From Hyphomicrobium sp. MC1 (GTDB lineage Bacteria > Pseudomonadota > Alphaproteobacteria > Rhizobiales > Hyphomicrobiaceae): 64,000 nt of DNA. Each line of letters starts with the position of its first letter. Positions within the stretch are counted from its first letter, which is position 1. Made by a program: the position numbers and the translations under genes. The stretch lies in assembly GCF_000253295.1 (NCBI RefSeq), contig NC_015717.1:3286001-3350000 (forward strand), read 5' to 3'. The notes below the pieces were generated by a model that had not been told where the DNA came from, ran no database searches, and was given only the letters and a program-made list of their open reading frames with translations. Of the stretch, positions 34,513 to 43,579 are shown piece after piece.

Positions 34513-36768
34513 CTAAGACAATCTGCCGTGCTCCCAATCCACCATATCGTGCAGTGGAATGCTCAGCACATGGTTCCAAGGTTCGCGCAGAAAGGCCATG
34601 ACCTCCTGGCGATGACTTGGCTTGATAGCTCCGGTGACAAAGCTCTCCATCTCTTTTGTCATAGCCTTCGACGGAGGCTTCGAGTTTCTGAGCATTTTGG
34701 AGATTTCATCGTCGGCCTGTACGCTGCGGGCATTCAGCATTAATATCAAAAAGGCATATTCGTCGTCTGCCCTGTGGTCCGGCACGACCCGCGTTCCCCG
34801 TTGATAGAGGATCTCGCCGGAAGTCTGGTCATAGTCCACCGCACGAACCTGCCTTGTCCGACGATAAGTCATGACTTCCGCATCAGGAAAGGCATGCCTC
34901 TGTCCGGGCGCGTACTTCACCATCCCATCGGTATCAACAAGGTGGAGCTTGGGCTGTTCGCCCAGCAGTCCTTCCACGATCGTCATGTTCTCAAGCTTGA
35001 TATCGAGATGATAAATACCGCGTTCGTGAAGCTGCTTGAGCTGACCACTGATGTCTTGAAAATTCTGCAGCGGGAAACGGCCGCGTAATTTTTTGCTTGA
35101 TATATGATCGTAGAGGTTATCTCCGGCATTTCTGGCAATCTGAAGCGTTTCGGAACGCGCAGCACTTTCCATAATCGTTATGGATGGAACGAAACAGTCC
35201 AGATCCCCGTAATCAACGGGCTTAGCCCGCACTTCCCTTTTTACAGCAGGTGCGGTTGCATTTCGCAGAATGAAGTCGCGCGGCGCACGATAGACCGTGG
35301 CGTACGATCCTCTACCCAGCTCGAGGCTGTGATGCTCCTTTCCGTAAGCGCTCATCGTACGGGGCATGCCGTGACGTCTTGCCGTGGTATCGTCTCGAAA
35401 ATGGACGTTCGCCATTCCAAATTTATTGATTCTTTGACCTTCGGGAGTCTGCGCCTTCTCACGATTGCTTTTATATTGGCTATAGACGAAATCGACTGGC
35501 GGTCCAGCCTTCGAGTCTTTCTCAGCGAATTTGTCAGCGACGCGCTGGCGATTAGCTCTCCAGGCCCTCTGGATGCGTGTCGCAAAAAAATTCGGCGTCG
35601 CTTGTTGTAGTTGAGCAATCCTCTTTACTTCACCCAAACTCTCTGGGTCGGCTCCATCCCGAGGAGATTCATGAGACGATGCACTGACCTGCGCCTCTTT
35701 CTCTAGTGCTTTTCCGGCTAGGAGATCGCTCTTCGTCTTCAGGGTATTGATCTTTTCGGCAGCATCGGAAACCCCTCCGCGCTCTCCCAGAAGAGTGAGC
35801 GTCGAACTCACCAGAACCCGCACGGCCTGCTCCAGGTTAACGGCCCGACTGCCGGTCGGCGCCCCCGCTTGCTTGAACAGTTTTTTGAAAGCGTCCGCAT
35901 GTATCGTTGCATGCCCCGTCCCCAGCGGGGACATCGCCTCTTCGAACCGCTCTCGCGCCTCGCGCGGCGCCAATTCGTCCAATGCCTGCCTTAAGGCTGT
36001 TTCTCTCGCGAGCGAGATCTCATTCTCGCTAGGCAACTGCTCGTTGTTCGCTGCCACCGCACTCACCAGCGTCGTGGTATGAAAGCGCATGACCGCAGCA
36101 GCCAGCTCCTTCGAGCCGCTCTCACGCGTCCCCAACAACCGCACCAGCTCTCCTGCTGCTTCGCGCGTAGACTGCAATGCTCCTCGTTTCTGGCAGATCG
36201 CCGCCGTGTCGAGGCTGGCGACGTAGCGCAGCGTTTCCGCAGCCTGCGCCCGGACATGTGGCTTGTCAGTCACCGGTCCACCGGGGTCGTAGGCCAATCG
36301 CTGCTGAAGAAGCTCTATGTAGAACTCCTTCTGATGAACGCTGAGAGTCTCCGGCGGAACGCCCGCCTTCGCCGCGATCTTGCCGAACGCCGCCGCTGCC
36401 GGTGCGCAGCGCAACGCTGCGTCAGAGGCCGTCTGGCGCTGTTCCTGCTGGCTCAACTGCGTCACATAGGCATCCAACTGACGCACCTGCCCCGCCGTGA
36501 TCGGCTTTCCAGACGCTGCAGTCCCCGAACGCACCATGCCGAACGCCTGCTCCGCTATGGCATTGCCGTACCTCGCCCGCACGTCGTGCAGAAGGTCCCG
36601 CTCCATCGTGCGAGTCCCGGGTGCATCCGTGTTCCTGAAGAGCTGCAGAAATTTGCCGAAGATGCCGCGCTCGGCCGTTGTGACATCGCCATCGGACTCC
36701 AGGCGCAGGACGGCATTGTCCTTCAGCCCGGCTGATCTGGCGACAAGGTGATCCAGCGTGACAGGCAT
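34513..36768 (-). CDS. Type III effector C: IQ motif and protein-kinase-like domain
   Basis: 751 aa. N-terminal family module 1-170 (TTAERGIFGKFLQLFRN), second module EARERFEEAMSPLGTG at about 270-285 and LTLLGERGGVSDA at 325. IQ calmodulin-binding-like motif IQRAWRANRQR (399-409). Kinase features follow: glycine loop LGRGSYATVY (484-493), catalytic loop HLDIKLEN (H587, D589, K591, N594) and metal-binding VDTDG (D612). The usual beta-3 Lys is not obvious (FILR at 499-502). Predicted host-activated Ser/Thr-type kinase effector. It is the first gene after sctU, 190 bp away, on the same strand. Confidence 0.82.
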   Translation of the reverse strand: MPVTLDHLVARSAGLKDNAVLRLESDGDVTTAERGIFGKFLQLFRNTDAPGTRTMERDLLHDVRARYGNAIAEQAFGMVRSGTAASGKPITAGQVRQLDAYVTQLSQQEQRQTASDAALRCAPAAAAFGKIAAKAGVPPETLSVHQKEFYIELLQQRLAYDPGGPVTDKPHVRAQAAETLRYVASLDTAAICQKRGALQSTREAAGELVRLLGTRESGSKELAAAVMRFHTTTLVSAVAANNEQLPSENEISLARETALRQALDELAPREARERFEEAMSPLGTGHATIHADAFKKLFKQAGAPTGSRAVNLEQAVRVLVSSTLTLLGERGGVSDAAEKINTLKTKSDLLAGKALEKEAQVSASSHESPRDGADPESLGEVKRIAQLQQATPNFFATRIQRAWRANRQRVADKFAEKDSKAGPPVDFVYSQYKSNREKAQTPEGQRINKFGMANVHFRDDTTARRHGMPRTMSAYGKEHHSLELGRGSYATVYRAPRDFILRNATAPAVKREVRAKPVDYGDLDCFVPSITIMESAARSETLQIARNAGDNLYDHISSKKLRGRFPLQNFQDISGQLKQLHERGIYHLDIKLENMTIVEGLLGEQPKLHLVDTDGMVKYAPGQRHAFPDAEVMTYRRTRQVRAVDYDQTSGEILYQRGTRVVPDHRADDEYAFLILMLNARSVQADDEISKMLRNSKPPSKAMTKEMESFVTGAIKPSHRQEVMAFLREPWNHVLSIPLHDMVDWEHGRLS
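36611..36756. repeat. 146-bp direct repeat, copy 2 (effector C start region)
   Basis: Partner of 34112-34257, same orientation, 2499 bp apart. Recombination between the copies would delete most of effector C and join its start to effector B. Confidence 0.9.
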
Positions 36769-36958
36769 GCGCGATTTCCACGACTTGACGCGTCTTCGAT
36801 CATCGCAGGCTAGTCACCGGTCTCCCAAAAACGCATCATCAGAAATGGCAATGGCCTGCAAGCCTTTGTGGAACGGTATCGGGCGCGCCATAATCATGTT
36901 CGCACCCGATATTGCTGATCTCCCCAAGGAATGAACTGGGCTTGCGGCGCCAAAGGGA

Positions 36959-38011
36959 TCAATGGGGCGTCAGATTCTGAACCGCTCGCAGTACTTCTGC
37001 GAAAGATTCAATCAGATCGGTCGGTATATGCTGGTCGATCCCCCCTTCATCGAGCAAAGCGCGGGCCAATGGCACATTCCGCATAACCGGCACGCCGGCC
37101 TCCGTTGCTGCCTCGATCATGCGATACGCAACTGTCCCCTTGCCCATTGCAGTAACAATGGGCAGTGGCGTCGTATCCCGATCATAGAAAATAGCAATTG
37201 CGATATGAGTGGGATTGGTGACCAATACTGTCGCCTTCCGGGCTCGATCAACACTGCCTTCTTGAAGCATCTGCTGATGGAGTTGCTTGCGCATACCCTT
37301 GACCTCAGGGTTACCTTCGCTCTCCTTGTATTCGCGCTTCACCTCGTCCTTCGACATCATGTTCTTCTTGTTGAACTGCCACTTCTGGAAGAAGTAGTCG
37401 CCGGCGGCAATGATTACAAAGGGCGCGGTGCACCAAGTCGCGAGGGTGAATAGCATCTCGCCCAGAACAGCACGTAGACAGGGCACGCCACAACTCGGCG
37501 CCAGCACCATGGCGTTTAAACCATCTCGAATGATGATGTAGATGATAAAAGATAGTACGGCGATCTTGATCAGCGACTTCAGGAACTCGATGAGATTTTG
37601 AAGACCGAAAGTCTTCTTGAAGTATTGTGCCGGGTTAAGCTTTTTCATCGATGGCTTCACCGCCTCGAAGCTCATCAACAATCCGAACTGCCCCGTCGTC
37701 GCGACGATGGTGCCGATTACCGCGATCATCAGGAATGGAATGAGGATGATGATCATCGCCCAAGCAAAATCCCACAGAAGAGGTGGTGCAGCATCCATGA
37801 GATCCAGATCGAGAAACGGAACTGGGAGCAGGATTAGACGCTCAAGACGCTCGACTAACCCTGGCAGGGTGGCAGCCAGCAACGTGAAGAAAGACAGGAT
37901 AAGGAGGGATGAGGTAATCTCCTTGCTGGAAACGACCTGCCCCTTCTTTCGCGCATCGCGTAACTTCTTGGCCGTAGGTTGTTCTGTTTTCTCGCCACTC
38001 ACTGCAGCCAT
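36959..38011 (-). CDS. sctU: T3SS export apparatus switch protein SctU
   Basis: 350 aa; FlhB/YscU family. N-terminal EKTEQPTAKKLRDARKKGQV, four hydrophobic segments, then a cytoplasmic domain with the autocleavage site N266-P267-T268-H269 (VLVTNPTHIAIAI). The switch controls the change from needle to effector secretion. Its start overlaps sctT by 13 bp. Confidence 0.95.
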   Translation of the reverse strand: MAAVSGEKTEQPTAKKLRDARKKGQVVSSKEITSSLLILSFFTLLAATLPGLVERLERLILLPVPFLDLDLMDAAPPLLWDFAWAMIIILIPFLMIAVIGTIVATTGQFGLLMSFEAVKPSMKKLNPAQYFKKTFGLQNLIEFLKSLIKIAVLSFIIYIIIRDGLNAMVLAPSCGVPCLRAVLGEMLFTLATWCTAPFVIIAAGDYFFQKWQFNKKNMMSKDEVKREYKESEGNPEVKGMRKQLHQQMLQEGSVDRARKATVLVTNPTHIAIAIFYDRDTTPLPIVTAMGKGTVAYRMIEAATEAGVPVMRNVPLARALLDEGGIDQHIPTDLIESFAEVLRAVQNLTPH

Positions 38012-38817
38012 CCGCGGAGCAGAGTGAGGGACCCGGCTTGCTCGGCGAGGCGCTGTGTCAAACCATGCATGATGGCGCCGAGCGAAAGGATCAGCACGAA
38101 TATGCCGACCGCACTCTTCACCGGCATGGCCATGAAAAAGACCTGCAGCTGTGGTGCGAAACGGCTTGTCAGCGCCAGCCCCATCTCTGAAAGGAACATC
38201 GCCATCAGTGCCGGCCCGGAAATCAGCAGAGTCAGCAGCATCACGCGATCAAGCATAGCAAGTGTCTCTGGCACCAAGCCTGAATTGAACTGAGGCAACA
38301 TATCCCAGACTGGCCAGAGCGTGAATGAGCGATAGAGAAGGTCGAGCAGGAGTAAGAAGCCGCCAGCAGCAAACATCCACACCGTGTAGAGCTGCGCCAA
38401 CAGAATTCCGAGCGGCGAGGACTGGTTGCCTGTGGCCGGATCCATTGAACTCGCCATCGTCGATCCGCGTTGGTTATCGATCATGAAACCTGCGCCTTCG
38501 ATCCCCCAGGAGAGCACCGCGAAGGGCATGCCTATCATCACGCCCAACAATGTTTCCTTCAGCACCAGCGCTAGCACCGCAAACAGATTGAGCTCCGCTA
38601 GATTTGTCGGGCGAGTATTGAACACCAGCACCAGTGCAGGCAGCGCCAGTGCAACTAGGACGCCGTTGCGAGCCAAACCGGTCAGCACTCCCTTTCCGAG
38701 AAATGGCGTAATCAGGAATACCGCCGTCAAACGCGCGATGCCGATGCTACCGACCACCATGAACTCCCGCAGCAACGAGAGATCGCGGCCAGCTAGCAGG
38801 TCGGCAAATCTATCCAT
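37999..38817 (-). CDS. sctT: T3SS export apparatus protein SctT
   Basis: 272 aa, FliR/YscT family, with about six to seven membrane segments. Family features include VTAVFL-like first helix (RLTAVFLITPFLGKGVLTGL) and GAGFMIDNQRGSTMASSMDP, a highly conserved YscT/SpaR loop. Part of the export gate with SctR and SctS. Starts 2 bp after the sctS stop. Confidence 0.95.
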   Translation of the reverse strand: MDRFADLLAGRDLSLLREFMVVGSIGIARLTAVFLITPFLGKGVLTGLARNGVLVALALPALVLVFNTRPTNLAELNLFAVLALVLKETLLGVMIGMPFAVLSWGIEGAGFMIDNQRGSTMASSMDPATGNQSSPLGILLAQLYTVWMFAAGGFLLLLDLLYRSFTLWPVWDMLPQFNSGLVPETLAMLDRVMLLTLLISGPALMAMFLSEMGLALTSRFAPQLQVFFMAMPVKSAVGIFVLILSLGAIMHGLTQRLAEQAGSLTLLRGWLQ

Positions 38818-38819
38818 GG

Positions 38820-39083
38820 TCAGATCTGCCCGATACTATCGAAGACGCGCTCCGTATACCGGTACAATTCCCCACCGAGCCAAGACGCCGTACCAAGGAT
38901 CACCACACTGACGACGATGAGCTTGACTGCGAAGGAGAGTGTTTGCTCCTGGATTTGTGTGATCGCTTGGATCAGACTGAGCACCACGCCGACTACTGTC
39001 GCGACGACAATCGGTGGCATGGACAGCACAAGGACCAGTGTCAGCGCATTTGTCGTCAAACTCGCGATCTCAGCGCTGTTCAT
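38820..39083 (-). CDS. sctS: T3SS export apparatus protein SctS
   Basis: 87 aa, FliQ/YscS family, two membrane helices (LTLVLVLSMPPIVVATVVGV and FAVKLIVVSVVILGTASWLG) with the conserved LIQAITQIQEQTL loop between. ATG 39083 is used rather than 39137 because it overlaps the sctR stop by one base (TGATG) and gives the usual family length. Confidence 0.95.
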   Translation of the reverse strand: MNSAEIASLTTNALTLVLVLSMPPIVVATVVGVVLSLIQAITQIQEQTLSFAVKLIVVSVVILGTASWLGGELYRYTERVFDSIGQI

Positions 39084-39763
39084 CAGCCAGCGGTCCCCGC
39101 ATAGGAGAGTACAAGTCCCTGGATCAGTTTCTGCCACCCGTTGACGATCACAAAGAGGAACAGCTTAAACGGTAGAGAGATCGTCATTGGTGAGACCATC
39201 ATCATTCCCATCGCCAGCAATATGTTGGAGACGATCAAGTCAATCACGATAAAAGGCAGAAACAGTAGGAAACCAGCCTTGAACGCCTTAGTCAGCTCGG
39301 CCGTTGTGAACGCCGGAACTAGCACCAAAATATCGTGATCGGTTACGCTATCCGCTTGATCCTTCGGCCACAGACGATGCGTAGTGTCGACAAAGAAGGC
39401 CCGATCGGCCGGGGTGGTATTGCGTTCGAGGAAGTGGAGGAAGGGCTTAGCGCCGTCCCGAGCGATGTCGGCTAAGCTTTCCATATTCCGTGTATCCACC
39501 GGGCGGTCACGCACCGCCTGATAGGAAGCGATAGCAACGGGTGCCATGATGTAGACAGTCAGGATAATGGCGATCCCATTCAGCGCCATGTTCGGCGGCA
39601 CGTTCTGGACGCCGAGCGCGTTGCGAACGAGCCCCAGTACCACGACCAACTTCACATAGGTGGTCGCCATAATGGCGATGAAGGGAAGCAGTGCCACTGC
39701 TGTAAGCAGAACGATAAGCGTGGCTGGATCTGGCATCCCCATGCCGTTAGCCAAGCCGTTCAA
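39083..39763 (-). CDS. sctR: T3SS export apparatus protein SctR
   Basis: 226 aa, FliP/YscR family. Visible: TTYVKLVVVLGLVRNALGVQ and NVPPNMALNGIAIILTVYIM near the N-terminus; FLLFLPFIVIDLIVSNILLA and GMMMVSPMTISLPFKLFLFV near the C-terminus, all family hallmarks. Overlaps sctQ by 4 bp. Confidence 0.96.
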   Translation of the reverse strand: MNGLANGMGMPDPATLIVLLTAVALLPFIAIMATTYVKLVVVLGLVRNALGVQNVPPNMALNGIAIILTVYIMAPVAIASYQAVRDRPVDTRNMESLADIARDGAKPFLHFLERNTTPADRAFFVDTTHRLWPKDQADSVTDHDILVLVPAFTTAELTKAFKAGFLLFLPFIVIDLIVSNILLAMGMMMVSPMTISLPFKLFLFVIVNGWQKLIQGLVLSYAGTAG

Positions 39764-40737
39764 CGACGGGCTCCCTTTACATCCGTTAGACGGATACCCA
39801 CACGGTCGGCGATGCGCACCAACTCGCCCATCGCGGCCACATGTCCGTTCACACGAAGCGATATAGCTTCTGTCGCGTCCAGGCCGAGATCCAGAACCTG
39901 GCCGGGAGCGATTTCGCGCAGCTCAGCAAGTGACAGGGTGATGCGGCCAACTTCGCAAGCCACCTCTATAGGGAGATCATCGAGTGCATCTGGCGATGCC
40001 TCTTCAGGGTTGTTCATTATCTTGTCCAGTATCGAGAGAATAGAGAGAGTTCCGGCCTTCAACTCGGTTCGCCAGCCGGCGCCGTTTGGCAGACTGGCAA
40101 CCAGCATCAGCCCCCCATCGTCCGTGAATGGCTCACGGTCGAGCAGCACGACGTCACCGATCTCGAGTCCCGCTAGCTCGCCTTGCGTCATCCTGAAGTC
40201 GTCCAGGCGAAGGATGAGCATCACCGGCAGATCGTCTAGCGCCGAGCGAAGCGGCGGCAGTCGCTCTATCCGATCAGCGAGCCAATGCAGGCCAGCATCG
40301 TCCAAGGCAACAGAGGCGACCCAAACCTCGTTCGCAGCCACTCTTCGAAGCGCCATTCTGTGGGGGCGCAGTGCGTCATCGGAGTCTGTCCAGACGATCC
40401 GCTCACCGACGTACTGCTCTATTTGCGTTGCCAGGTCGCTCAGCAAAACGCCACGAAGTATCGTGCGTAGATCCTCCGGCACGCCCACCATCTCCGCCTC
40501 TGGCCACAAGTCCAGCGCGGTCTGCGGTAATAACGAGGGATCGAGATGCACTAAAGCGCTGCCTCGCCCAATGCCCGCTTGGACCGATCTCCAGTTGGCA
40601 GGCACTCCTGGTAGGTCTTGTCCGGCCAGTTCCGCATGCAATAGCTGGCCGCCCAGATCGAACTGAACGGGCAAGCGGAGAGCGAGCCGCGTCGCGGCAT
40701 TCGCCGCCAGAAGAGATATCTCCGGCAGATCGATCAT
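39760..40737 (-). CDS. sctQ: T3SS cytoplasmic ring protein SctQ
   Basis: 325 aa. A variable N-terminal part ends in a SpoA (FliN/YscQ) domain: LPIEVACEVGRITLSLAELR, EIAPGQVLDLG, ISLRVNGHVAAMGELVRIAD. Forms the sorting platform below the export gate. An internal start giving a separate short SpoA product, as in other SctQ proteins, is possible but not shown here. Overlaps sctP by 4 bp. Confidence 0.92.
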   Translation of the reverse strand: MIDLPEISLLAANAATRLALRLPVQFDLGGQLLHAELAGQDLPGVPANWRSVQAGIGRGSALVHLDPSLLPQTALDLWPEAEMVGVPEDLRTILRGVLLSDLATQIEQYVGERIVWTDSDDALRPHRMALRRVAANEVWVASVALDDAGLHWLADRIERLPPLRSALDDLPVMLILRLDDFRMTQGELAGLEIGDVVLLDREPFTDDGGLMLVASLPNGAGWRTELKAGTLSILSILDKIMNNPEEASPDALDDLPIEVACEVGRITLSLAELREIAPGQVLDLGLDATEAISLRVNGHVAAMGELVRIADRVGIRLTDVKGARR

Positions 40738-41642
40738 CGCCGCTCTGCTACGTAACTAAGAATATCATCATATCCGGCTGAACGCTGGCGTTGACCCTCA
40801 TCTCCAGCGCGCCGCTGATCCGCAAGCTGGAGTGTGACGCGACTGTCGAGCCGGTCCGCCAGACTCTGCACCAATTCATCGCCGCGCTCTTGCACAGTGC
40901 GTAGCGCGGCGTCGGAGGTCGCATCGATGTGCAGCTCTAACCCGCTATCGCCGCGCGCGATCCTTACCTCCGAGCCGCCCAGCAGATCGCTACGCATCGT
41001 CACTCGTATCTCGGTCTGACCATCGGCACGCTGCCCGACCAGTACGCGCTCGGCGATCTTGTCCACCAACTCCGCAATCTCGGCGCTACGAGGTTGAAGC
41101 TGGTCCGGCTGTTGTCCGTCCAAGGGGGTGATCGTGGGATCTGCCATCTGCGTCGCACAGCCCGCCAGCATGGAGGGATCGACAGGCGTCCCCTTCCCAT
41201 CATCGCGATCATGCTCGCCACCGCCACCGTGTTCTTTGTCCTCGCGCCTATCCGGCCCGAGGCGGCCGAGTTCGCCGCCGGACTGTGGATTGTTTCCCTC
41301 CGCGCGGGCTTCGATGTGAGACTTGTCAGCATTATGCTCGTCTGCCTTGGCCCGAGTACCACCGCCAAGAAAAGCGAGTAGCCGCTCGGCACCGGCAGAG
41401 ACTGTGCTGGACGTCGACTCAGCACCATTTAAGTTAGAATCGTTACTCTGGCTCGCCTCTCCAGCTCTGCCCCGAGTTGTCGGAGGGGCGGAACTCTTAG
41501 CGCCACGCGTCAACAGCGTATCGAGACGTGTGGCCGCGTGCTGCAACTCATCAGGTGCCGTCGTGGGCTGTTGTGACTCACGTTGCCATCCGGCACGTTG
41601 TGGCCCGGAGGAAACGCTGTCAGGCGGCTTTGTCCCATTCAT
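40734..41642 (-). CDS. sctP: T3SS needle-length regulator SctP
   Basis: 302 aa from ATG 41642, preceded by AAGGGAACGAGG; it overlaps the sctO end by 23 bp. Longer in-frame starts upstream lie inside sctO and are not credible. The N-terminal half is low-complexity, polar and variable, as in YscP/FliK-type rulers. The C-terminal part (EIRVTMRSDLLGGSEVRIAR, LELHIDATSDAALRTVQ) resembles the T3S4 substrate-switch domain. Assigned by this plus its place between sctO and sctQ. Confidence 0.82.
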   Translation of the reverse strand: MNGTKPPDSVSSGPQRAGWQRESQQPTTAPDELQHAATRLDTLLTRGAKSSAPPTTRGRAGEASQSNDSNLNGAESTSSTVSAGAERLLAFLGGGTRAKADEHNADKSHIEARAEGNNPQSGGELGRLGPDRREDKEHGGGGEHDRDDGKGTPVDPSMLAGCATQMADPTITPLDGQQPDQLQPRSAEIAELVDKIAERVLVGQRADGQTEIRVTMRSDLLGGSEVRIARGDSGLELHIDATSDAALRTVQERGDELVQSLADRLDSRVTLQLADQRRAGDEGQRQRSAGYDDILSYVAERR

Positions 41643-42135
41643 CCTCGTTCCCTTCCTTACTGACGCGATGGCCCGCTTCTGCAGCCTCTTCGAGTTCGGC
41701 GTCTTCCTTGGCCTCCGCATCCAGAAGTTCTGCCGCCCTAAGAGTTGCAACCAACTCATCAAATTTGGAAACTGCGCGCCGTGCGTGCGCGAGCTTCTGG
41801 CTCGCGAATTCCAACGCCTCACGTGCAGCCGTCGCAGCGCCCTCCGCGTCTTGCAGGCGCTTGGCAAGTAGAGCCTCATGTTCACGCAGTTCAACCACGC
41901 GAGCCTTACACGCGTCCAGCGCCTCAAGATCGACAAGCTTACCGATGATGGCGTCATAGATCGCAGCCTCGCGGCGCGGCATCTCTTCCCGCCATCTCTC
42001 CAGATTGGCTCGCGCGGTCTCTACCGCTGCCGCCGCGGCTTCCAAGCCTGCGCGGCGGGCGCGCTCCTCTTGCTCGGCGCGATCGGCCTGCAACACTTTC
42101 ACGCGTTGCACCTGACGGATGACGGCGAGCTTCAT
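41620..42135 (-). CDS. sctO: T3SS stalk protein SctO
   Basis: 171 aa, almost wholly helical and charged, with Ala/Glu-rich heptads (RARRAGLEAAAAAVETARAN; LAKRLQDAEGAATAAREALE). This is the two-helix coiled coil of YscO/FliJ, which links the SctN ATPase to the export gate. Sequence is poorly conserved in the family; the assignment rests on the coiled coil, length and 4-bp overlap with sctN. Confidence 0.85.
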   Translation of the reverse strand: MKLAVIRQVQRVKVLQADRAEQEERARRAGLEAAAAAVETARANLERWREEMPRREAAIYDAIIGKLVDLEALDACKARVVELREHEALLAKRLQDAEGAATAAREALEFASQKLAHARRAVSKFDELVATLRAAELLDAEAKEDAELEEAAEAGHRVSKEGNEDEWDKAA

Positions 42136-43478
42136 GCCAGCGCCTCCGCCATCTGCTTCAGCACATCGTTAAAACCCACTGGATCTTGCGCATTCTGCTT
42201 GAGGAAGCTTCGGATGTGCTCGATCTTTTTGACGGCCTCATCCGCCACCTTGTCACTGCCTGGCTTGTATTCGCCGATACGCACCAGCAGCTCGACCTCA
42301 TTGTACTTTGCCATCAGCGTACGGATACGCCCGGCAAGGGCACGATGCTCGCTGCTGGCGATAGCCCCCATTACGCGGCTGGCACTAGCTAGCACGTCGA
42401 TCGCGGGAAAGTGATTAGCGGCCGAAAGCGCACGTGACAGCACAATATGTCCGTCCAGGATGGAGCGCGTCTCATCCGCGATTGGTTCGGACATGTCATC
42501 ACCTTCAACCAGGACGGTATAGAAGGCCGTGATCGAGCCTTTGTCGTTATTACCGACGCGCTCCATCAGCTTGGGCAACGTGGCAAAGACCGAGGGAGGG
42601 AAACCGCGCCTCGTTGGCGGCTCGCCGGCAGCCAAGCCGATCTCTCGTTGCGCACGCGCAAAGCGAGTAACGCTGTCCATAAGGAACAACACGCGCATAC
42701 CCTGATTTCGGAACCATTCGGCAATAGCAGTCGCGACGTAGGCCGCCTTGGCGCGCTCCATTGAAGAGCGGTCCGAGGTCGCGACCACTACCACCGACTT
42801 CTCGCGCCCTTCAGGTCCCAGATCGCGCTCGATGAATTCGCGCACTTCGCGCCCACGCTCGCCGATCAGCGCCATAACCGTGACGTCGACTGCCGCGCCA
42901 CGCACCAGCATAGACATCAGTGTCGACTTGCCGCCGCCAGCCGCAGCGAAGATGCCCATCCGCTGGCCCTCTCCGCAGGTCAGCATGCCATCCAGAGCGC
43001 GCACACCAAGCGGCATTGGCGTATCGATCACCCGCCGCGTAAGTGGGTCCGGCGCGTCAGCGTAGACTGAAACATAGGCATCCGGCCGCAGCGGTCCTCG
43101 CTCCGCGATATCGAGCGGCTGCCCCATCCCGTCCAGCACTCGGCCCAGCAACGCACGGCCCGCCGGCGCCATATGAGGCTTGCCAGTGGGAAGCACCTCG
43201 GTCAGCGTTGAGACGCCACCAAGGTCGCCGAGAGGCGTCAAGATCGCTGAGTCGCGCGTCAGGCCCACCACTTCCGCCGGCAGCTCAGAGCCGTCTGAAG
43301 GATTGTGCAGGATGCAGAGATCGCCAATGCGCGCTCCAGGTACTGTAGCCTTGATGATCGTGCCCAACACTTGGAGCACACGTCCGCGCACAGTGATCGG
43401 CGTGGCCTCGGCAATGGCCTGAGAGGCGATGCGAAAGACGTATTCGAATTCCCCACTCTTCCGGACCAGGGCATCCAT
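42132..43478 (-). CDS. sctN: T3SS ATPase SctN
   Basis: 448 aa, F1-beta/FliI-type ATPase that strips chaperones from substrates. Walker A is AAAGGGKST (K184); also ALIGERGREVREFIERDLGP, VLFLMDSVTRFARAQREIGL (Walker B) and GEPPTRRGFPPSVFATLPKL. All motifs intact. First gene of the visible sct operon; sctV, C, J, L, K, W and translocon genes are absent from the window. The 101-bp gap to the divergent gene at 43580 should hold the promoter. Confidence 0.96.
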   Translation of the reverse strand: MDALVRKSGEFEYVFRIASQAIAEATPITVRGRVLQVLGTIIKATVPGARIGDLCILHNPSDGSELPAEVVGLTRDSAILTPLGDLGGVSTLTEVLPTGKPHMAPAGRALLGRVLDGMGQPLDIAERGPLRPDAYVSVYADAPDPLTRRVIDTPMPLGVRALDGMLTCGEGQRMGIFAAAGGGKSTLMSMLVRGAAVDVTVMALIGERGREVREFIERDLGPEGREKSVVVVATSDRSSMERAKAAYVATAIAEWFRNQGMRVLFLMDSVTRFARAQREIGLAAGEPPTRRGFPPSVFATLPKLMERVGNNDKGSITAFYTVLVEGDDMSEPIADETRSILDGHIVLSRALSAANHFPAIDVLASASRVMGAIASSEHRALAGRIRTLMAKYNEVELLVRIGEYKPGSDKVADEAVKKIEHIRSFLKQNAQDPVGFNDVLKQMAEALA

Positions 43479-43579
43479 CGCTCAATTGCCCCCTAACGCC
43501 TTCGTTAGCCCGTGCTTTCGTGCTCGCTCAATAATTACGAGCTGGCTTGTGATCTTCGCGTCCAGCCGACCCGAGTCGA

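Noticed and set aside
40734..41957. Extended 407-aa start for sctP
   Set aside because: The first 105 residues would be read out of frame through sctO; ATG 41642 has a ribosome site and fits the operon overlaps.
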